A program made the translations under genes and the position numbers. A stretch of 64,000 bases of DNA, taken from assembly GCA_034406715.1 (NCBI GenBank), contig CP137867.1, forward strand, positions 868,001 to 932,000. The letters run 5' to 3'. This document shows positions 58,201 through 64,000 of the stretch, one piece after another. This stretch comes from Rhodotorula mucilaginosa. Its lineage: Eukaryota > Basidiomycota > Microbotryomycetes > Sporidiobolales > Sporidiobolaceae. Position 1 is the stretch's first letter; each line of letters begins with the position of its first letter. Under the pieces are notes generated by a model, which searched no databases, was not told the origin of the DNA, and saw nothing but the letters and a program-made list of their open reading frames with translations.

Positions 58201-60865
58201 ATGGCGTCGCTGTTGGCGCTGCTGGTCGTCGCAAAGTCGAGCGCAGGCGCCCAACTCGTCTACGCCTACCCGCCGCACCCCAAAGCCGTGCCGCGGACGC
58301 ACAAGCCCGTCTACTTTGGTCGACGCAAGACGGTCCTGCACTCAATCTACAACTCGTCCAGCTCGAGCTCAGACGCCGACTCGGACGGCGACGACGACGA
58401 CGATGACGACGACGACGGCGAGTACCGCGGTCCCGACTCGAAGACGTTCCTCGGGTTTCCCGACCCCGTCCTCGCTGCTCTGCTCTCGCCCAGCCGTGAA
58501 CTGTGCGACCAGCCGTTCGAGCTCGTCGTCGACCACCTCGCTTTCGTCGGGCATCCAGTCTGGCTCGGCGACGAGGACGGTGGCCGGGATGGGCCGACAG
58601 GGAGCGGCGAACATCGAGCCGACAATGCCCACTCGCCGGAAGAGGAAGACGACGACGGCGACGACACAGAGACGCGAGGACGCAGCCGTCGCCCGAGGAC
58701 TTCCTTCGGACACCAGTCCGCTGCAGGACGAGAGGCAGAAGTAGAGACAGACGACGATTCGGCGAGTGAGGCTCGCGACGCAACTGTTGGCCCGCCGACT
58801 TCGAGGACGGCGTCTGCGCCACCCCGCCCCATGCTTATCCCGGAACGCAACGCCGAGTCGCCGCGCCGGCCCGAAATGGTCTCACGAAGCCAGTCGTCGA
58901 CGACGACGACGCTGCAACCAGGCTCGTCGATCGTCTCGTCGCAGCATTCGCAAAACTCTCTCGCGAGCCTCAGCCGCCTCACTTCGTTCAACCTCCTCTG
59001 TGTGATCGACACGCCGCCAGACAGTCACCTCAGCAGTCATCTCGAAGGCTACTACAAGGACCTGGTGCTGCCAGTCACCGCCAACATCAAGGCACTCGAG
59101 AAACGCGACCACTGGCTCGGGAAGGAGGCGGCAAAGTTGCGACGGGCACGAGAAGCCGCGCTCGAAAAAGGTGCGCGGGTTCGGGACAGATGCCGCTGTC
59201 TTACGGAAGCCTGACTGAAGTACTCTGGTTGAACAGGCACCCCGTGGGATGACTTTCTCGCCACCCTTCCAGCCAAATCCTCGCTCGCGGGAGCGATCAG
59301 CCAACTCTACACGGCCCTGAAGCGCAACGAGCTCGCCGAGGTGCACTTTGGCCCCCTACCGGTACAGATCCTCCTCCGAGGCGAGCTGCCCATCGAGGAC
59401 GAGTTCGACCCGGACGAGCGAGAAAAGTTCCTCGTCGCCGGTCCGGACCACCCGGACCTCGCGTCGCCCGACCGACTGGATCGGAGTTTGTCCCCCGGTG
59501 GGCATGCTTACGCGAGGCATCACCACCAAGCGGCGCCGCTCTTTTCTCGGATGCGGCGGAGACCGCCCGTCAAGTTCGAGCCGTGGGAGTCTCTGCTCTT
59601 GCTCGAGGACGCGCGCACCCTCCAGCGCGACGTCCCCGAAGACTCGCTGCTGTGGCGCCTGCTCGACATCTGCAGGCCGACGCTGAGCTTTGCCGAGTAC
59701 GAAACTCTGCTCGACCTCGAGGCCGAGGAGCACTTGCTCGACGACCTTGTCGACCACCTCGTTCATTGGAACAAGGCCCGCGTCATCGACATTGTGTCCC
59801 TCAAGGGATCCTACATTGTTGCTCCGAGCTTCGAAACAAAGAGGTGGGTCTGAGGTCGACCGGCCCCGGGTTCAAAAAGTGTTGACTGACATGTTTGCAA
59901 TGCCCAGACTCGGGAAACTGTCGACAGCTTTCCGCGAGGAGTTCCCGACCCTGCCTTCCCTGCCCCGCCTCCTCTCTCATCTTTCGCCGAACGAGCCTTA
60001 CTCGGCCATCATTCCGAATTCGCAGAAACTCGCCTACCTCAACGCTCTCACCTGGTTGCTCCGGCACGAAGTCGTCGCGAAGCAGCGCACCTATGTCCGA
60101 GTCATCGCCAGCGAGTCGGTCAAGCGCGCCACGACGGCTCACTGGGATCGCGCCGCGTTGCAGAGCGGAGTGTCGCTCGCGTCCAGCTCGAAAGCGGACG
60201 ACGCGAGCCAGCTCAGCACGAGCGCCGGTGCGACGAGCGACCACAGCTTTGGCGCCTCGAGCCGACGCAGCGACCGCAAGTCATCAAGGGGGTCGGTCGG
60301 CACGACGACTCGGCTAGACGTCGAAGACACGAAGGGCATGGTCATCGTCAGCGGGGCCGCGACGGGCGGCGGTTCGCCGCGCGACTCGCCCGTGTCGATG
60401 AGCCAGAAAAGCGCCTCGATGTTAGCAGCGCGGATGGCGGCGGCGCGGAAACGGCCTGGCGCTGCGCGGAGCCACCACAGCGGATCGGGGTACCGCGGCA
60501 GCAAAGGGTTCTCGACCGCGACCATGTCGTCTCACTCGGAACGGCCGGACGAGGCTTCGTCCTTGCCGAGCGTCATCGTCGAACCGGGACGTCCGTCGAT
60601 GCTCGAGAGACGGTGGCTGAGCGAGATGTGTCGGGACGAGGACAGTGCAGACGTCGCCAAGTTTGAGCGGTACGTGGCCGTCGACCACTTCTGAAGCAAA
60701 GGCACAGCTTGAAGCTGATTTTGCCGCTCGTGCAGCATTGTCCGGCTCTTGAACGGTCGTCATCACCTGGACGAGATCCGGTACCGGTCTCAGCTCTCGC
60801 GCAAACAGTTGCAAACGGCGCTCGCCGCGTTCGAAGAGCATCTCGTCTTCTTTCACCACCCCTGA
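58201..60865 (+). CDS. NPR3: GATOR1/SEACIT subunit Npr3 (nitrogen permease regulator 3)
   Basis: Exons 58201-59170, 59237-59843, 59908-60669 and 60736-60865 give 822 residues. It starts MASLLALLVVAKSSAGAQLV with YAYPPHP, the Npr3 longin-like opening. Next are FELVVDHLAFVGHPVWL, LTSFNLLCVIDTPPDSHLSS, LEGYYKDLVLPVTANIKALE, TPWDDFLATLPAKSSLAGAI and the C-terminal RIVRLLNGRHHLDEIRYRSQ with LQTALAAFEEHLVFFHHP. An acidic Asp/Ser run (about 58363-58420) and a Glu/Arg-rich insert sit in loops. With Npr2 and Iml1 it forms the complex that restrains TORC1 when amino acids are scarce. It ends 28 bases from the METTL18 stop (convergent). Confidence 0.93.
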
Positions 60866-60893
60866 GATTCGGGGTGTTCCGGGGTATCGTTCA

Positions 60894-62319
60894 CTACGCC
60901 CATTCGACCCGAAGCACCGTTCGTCCGACTCCACTGTTCTTCCCCTTCCCTTCTCCTTGTCCCCACACCGATTCGACCTTGGCCCCTCGCACTTCGACCC
61001 TTCGCCGAAACTCGAGCTCGCCGCCTCCGACGCCGAAATAGATGCGTTTGCACGCCACGAGGCAGAGCGGACCGCTCTCGTCTGCGCTGCCGGTCGGGCG
61101 TCGGCTCGCAGCTTCGAGGAGGTTGATCAACGGTCCGAGCGAAGGGACCGAGTAGACCGTCTCGCTCGTCAAGACGAGATCGTAAGGTCCGTCTGGATCC
61201 TCGCGCACGGCTGCATCCATACCGGACCATTCGCCCTCGAAGAGGCGCAAGTCGACGTTTTCCCGCTCGAGGAACGCCTCGAACGAGTCGAGAAACTCGG
61301 GCGAGACTTCGAGTTCGCCCGGCCGCCCTGTCTCGTCCGCTGGTTCTTCGTCCGCGTCGGGGGCTTGCGTCGGGAGGAGGAAATGTTGAGCGTAGGTCAA
61401 GAGGAGGTTTGGGAATGTAATCAGGTTCAAAACTGCGAGCGGCAGACACCGTGAGCGGTTGTTCGGAAGGTATTCCGACAGAAAGGGTCCGCTCACCCTG
61501 CTTGTTGTAATCCTGCACGTGTACCCTTGTCTTTCGTGGCTTTGGGCTGTCTTCCGGCGTCGGATCTTGTGCGATCTCGTTCAACAGGCGAGCAAATACG
61601 GCGCAAGTCGGGATAGCCGTTCCGCAACCGATCTGTGAGCAGCGACGTTGGTGGGTGATCGAAATCTGAGGTCATCTAGAGCCCGGAAACGTACCTCGAG
61701 GACAGAACTGCCACGGATGCGCTTGGTGGCGAGGTCGCGGTCGACCGGGTAGCCTTGCTGGTCGAGACAGTCGACGAGGTCGAGGCTGCATTCCCAGGTC
61801 TTCAGGCCGCCTTCGTAGACGCCCTTGACCAGATCGGATTGCTCGTCGACAAAGACTTCTTTGGCTTTCCCCTTGACCTCTTTGTCGACGTGTTGGTCGT
61901 CGCATTCGTCCTGATTCAGAATCTGGAATCGGGCGTCGAAGAGGTCGCGGCGCAGGAGGGTGATCTGTCGGTTGCCCTGCGAATGAATCGGGACGCTGAC
62001 GGGAGTGTAGGACAGCAGGGGCGGCAGAGTCGCGAGCTATTGAGGAAGAAGGGGTGGGTCAGGTTCATCCACGACTCGGAACATCCCCTGCTTGCCCCAC
62101 TCACCAGTTCGCTCAGGGGTACCTCGGCGTACGGGACTGCACTCGATGAAGCTTCGCTCTGCAAGTCTGGCGCGAGGTCGAGCTGCCTAAGGCCCTCTGT
62201 CGGAATGTCGAGCTCATGGTCGAGGTCGTCGGCTCCAATGTCCTGCGAGTCGATAGCGGTGAGCTCCTCGTCCGTCGACTGGGGTCGGATGCACGTACGA
62301 ATCCGAATGAGAAGCTCAT
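60894..62319 (-). CDS. HPM1: Protein-histidine N-methyltransferase, METTL18/Hpm1-like
   Basis: It opens with MSFSFGFV, the characteristic start of Hpm1/METTL18, followed by acidic sequence (DELTAIDSQDIGADDLDHEL). The SAM-binding fold includes SDLVKGVYEGGLKTWECSLD, LVDCLDQQGY, SSVLEVR, IGCGTAIPTCAVFARLL (motif I, here CGTAIPT), VHVQDYNKQVLNLITFPNLL, LRLFEGEWSGMD, GPYDLVLTSETVYSVPSLGP and LCLVACKRIYFGVGGGELEF. The LTSETVY and KRIYFGVGGG motifs are family-specific. METTL18 and Hpm1 methylate a histidine of ribosomal protein uL3. The protein ends VLRVEWA. Several short introns. The call is strong because N- and C-terminal signatures agree. Confidence 0.88.
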
Positions 62320-62658
62320 GCTCTGCGTATAGCGTTACTGCCGTGAGAGTAAGCACAAGGCGAACAAGTTGGCGGTGATGAGAATCGAGGTCACGTGACC
62401 TTTTTCCGATCGATCAGATGCGGCCATATAGCCGCGCTGGGTGCGTTCGTTGGGAATGTAAAGTCTCTCGTAAAGCGGAGGAATCGACCCAGCTAGTCTG
62501 CGCTGTAACATGTCGTCACCTGCCAAAAGGCCGAACCTCCACTTTGACGCTGCCCCACCTCTTGCTCTCTTCAGCAGTACGCCACTCCTCAGAGGACTCG
62601 AGCAGCGCAAAGTAGTCCTCTCTACAGCGACACCAGTCAGAAGAAGCAAGCTATCGCC
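62320..62658. promoter_or_regulatory. Divergent region between METTL18 and aldo/keto reductase genes
   Basis: About 339 bases between divergent starts. No further ORF, repeat or RNA gene is supported. Confidence 0.35.
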
Positions 62659-64000
62659 ATGCCGGAACAACTCGAAGAACGCGTGACCGAGTACCCGCGG
62701 CTCGGAAACTCGGGGCTCAAGGTCTCCAAGGTGCGCCGTCCGCAGGATACGCAACGTTCACGGGAGTGCATTGTCACTAATCACGGGTCACGTACCCGCC
62801 CCGCCGCCGCTACTAGGTCATTCTCGGCTGGTGAGGATCACGCTTCCGCCCTCGTTCCGCTGCGCAAAAACGATCCTCCGCCAGGCCAACATGCTGACTA
62901 TTGCGAAAATGCTCGTCGTCCAGCATGTCCTACGGTAACAAGCAATGGGCAGAGTGGGTCCTCGAAAAGGACGAGGCGCTCGAGCATTTCAAGGCGGCCT
63001 ACGAGGTGTGTCGGCGAGACTGTTCGGCCGGAGCATTCCATGTGCAGTCCTGACAGTCTGCACTTCCCCAGCTCGGAATCAACACCTGGGAGTACGTAAG
63101 AGGTCATCAAGGCTCGCCCGCCATCGGAGGCTGACATGAGTCCGGCGGAAATCAGCACCGCGGACGTTTACAGCAACGGCGACTCCGAACGGCTCGTCGG
63201 TGAGGCCATTCGCAAGTTCGACATCCCTCGCGAGTGAGTGAATTCATGTTGCTTACATTCTGCGCCTGAATCGGCTCAGGCTGACATTCTCCTGCTGACA
63301 TAATTTGGGAGTGATTTGCAGGAAACTCGTCATCTTGACCAAGTGCTTCATGACGGTCGCCGACACGCCCGACACGCACCCTTCCAAGCTGCAGAACCCG
63401 GACCAAAAGGGCTACGTGAACCGTCACGGACTCTCGCGCAAGCACATCTTTGCGGCGGTCGACGCCAGCCTCGAGCGTCTCGGACTCGACTACATCGATG
63501 TCCTCCAATGCCACCGATTCGTGAGTGGCCTCTCTCTCTGCGTGTCCCTGATCGCTGCAAGCTTGAATCCGGACTGACATCTCCCGTCGTCTTGCAGGAC
63601 CCCGAGACTCCGATCGAGGAGACGATGGATGCCCTTGACGCGATTGTCAAGATGGGCAAGGTTCGCTACATCGGCATGTCGTCGTGCTACGCCTACCAGT
63701 TCCATCAGATGCAGGCGTATGCCAAGTCGAGGAACCAGACTTGCTTCATCTCGATGCAGGACTTGCAAGTCGAGCTTGATTTTCTAGCAGCAGGCTGACA
63801 CCACTCGCTAATAACTCCTATCACCCGTTCAGCTACTCTCCGATCTACCGCGAGGAGGAGCGCGAAATGTTTGGCGTGTGCAAGGCGAGTTGACGATCTC
63901 TCTGAGCTGCCCGAAGCGGCGTCTTCTGACGCAGTCCTGCCCCCACGCAACAGCTCTTCGGCACGGGTATTATTCCCTGGTCGCCACTCGCTCGTGGCTA
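62659..64000 (+). CDS. Aldo/keto reductase, cut by the right edge
   Basis: The start gives [20 protein letters not shown] with KVSK, then a 14-base exon encoding VILGC joined to [137 protein letters not shown] and [20 protein letters not shown]. The last visible exon reads [15 protein letters not shown]. The catalytic tetrad Asp, Tyr, Lys and His is visible (DTADVYS, TKC, QCHR). It resembles fungal aryl-alcohol dehydrogenases and Kv-beta-like AKRs using NADP(H). The substrate is unknown. The C-terminus lies beyond the window. Confidence 0.88.

Overview
The window looks like a gene-dense chromosome segment of a basidiomycetous yeast or related fungus, most likely Pucciniomycotina of the Rhodotorula/Rhodosporidium/Sporobolomyces kind. 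This is inferred from the high GC content, many 45-90 nt introns with gtgcgt/gtaagt/gtgagt donors and ctgac-like branch sites, short spacing between genes, and a D-amino-acid oxidase with a peroxisomal signal. I see about 30 protein-coding genes, two of them cut by the window edges, and no rRNA, tRNA, CRISPR array, transposon or virus-like element.

Left third (1-22 kb): an edge-truncated unknown protein (-); RNA polymerase I subunit RPA34 (+); proteasome ATPase RPT4 (-); an F-box-like protein (-); a macrodomain hydrolase (-); snoRNP/spliceosomal SNU13 (+); an unknown 219-residue protein (+); free methionine-R-sulfoxide reductase (-); an aquaglyceroporin with a very long N-terminal tail (+); a tiny Cys-tailed protein (+); a CHORD-CS co-chaperone (-); and a CorA/ALR1-type Mg2+ transporter with a nine-His run (+).

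Middle (22-41 kb): MCM-binding protein MCMBP (+), ribosomal protein eS30 (+), RPA2/RFA2 (+), a DUF1691/Mcp1-like mitochondrial membrane protein (-), shugoshin (-) divergent from a large RAP1-like telomere protein (+), then two tandem zinc alcohol dehydrogenases (-), at least one with a mitochondrial presequence.

Right third (41-64 kb): RNA polymerase III subunit RPC31 (+); a 1354-residue Ser/Thr-Pro-rich protein with a KEN box (+); mitochondrial branched-chain 2-oxoacid dehydrogenase E1-beta (-) divergent from a 4CL-like acyl-CoA ligase (+); an unknown acidic protein (+); an FYVE/Rab-effector Pep7/rabenosyn-like protein (-); D-amino-acid oxidase (-) divergent from GATOR1 subunit NPR3 (+); a METTL18/Hpm1 histidine methyltransferase (-); and an aldo/keto reductase cut by the right edge (+).

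Most of these are conserved housekeeping genes without an obvious shared pathway. The most interesting signals are the close divergent shugoshin/RAP1-like pair, the multi-Myb RAP1-like architecture, very small initial coding exons in several genes (including a start codon split by an intron in eS30), the tandem ADH pair with equal-length 59-codon N-terminal extensions, and the large KEN-box protein. Splice sites were read by eye from reading frame, family alignment and GT/AG signals; no transcripts or database searches were available.
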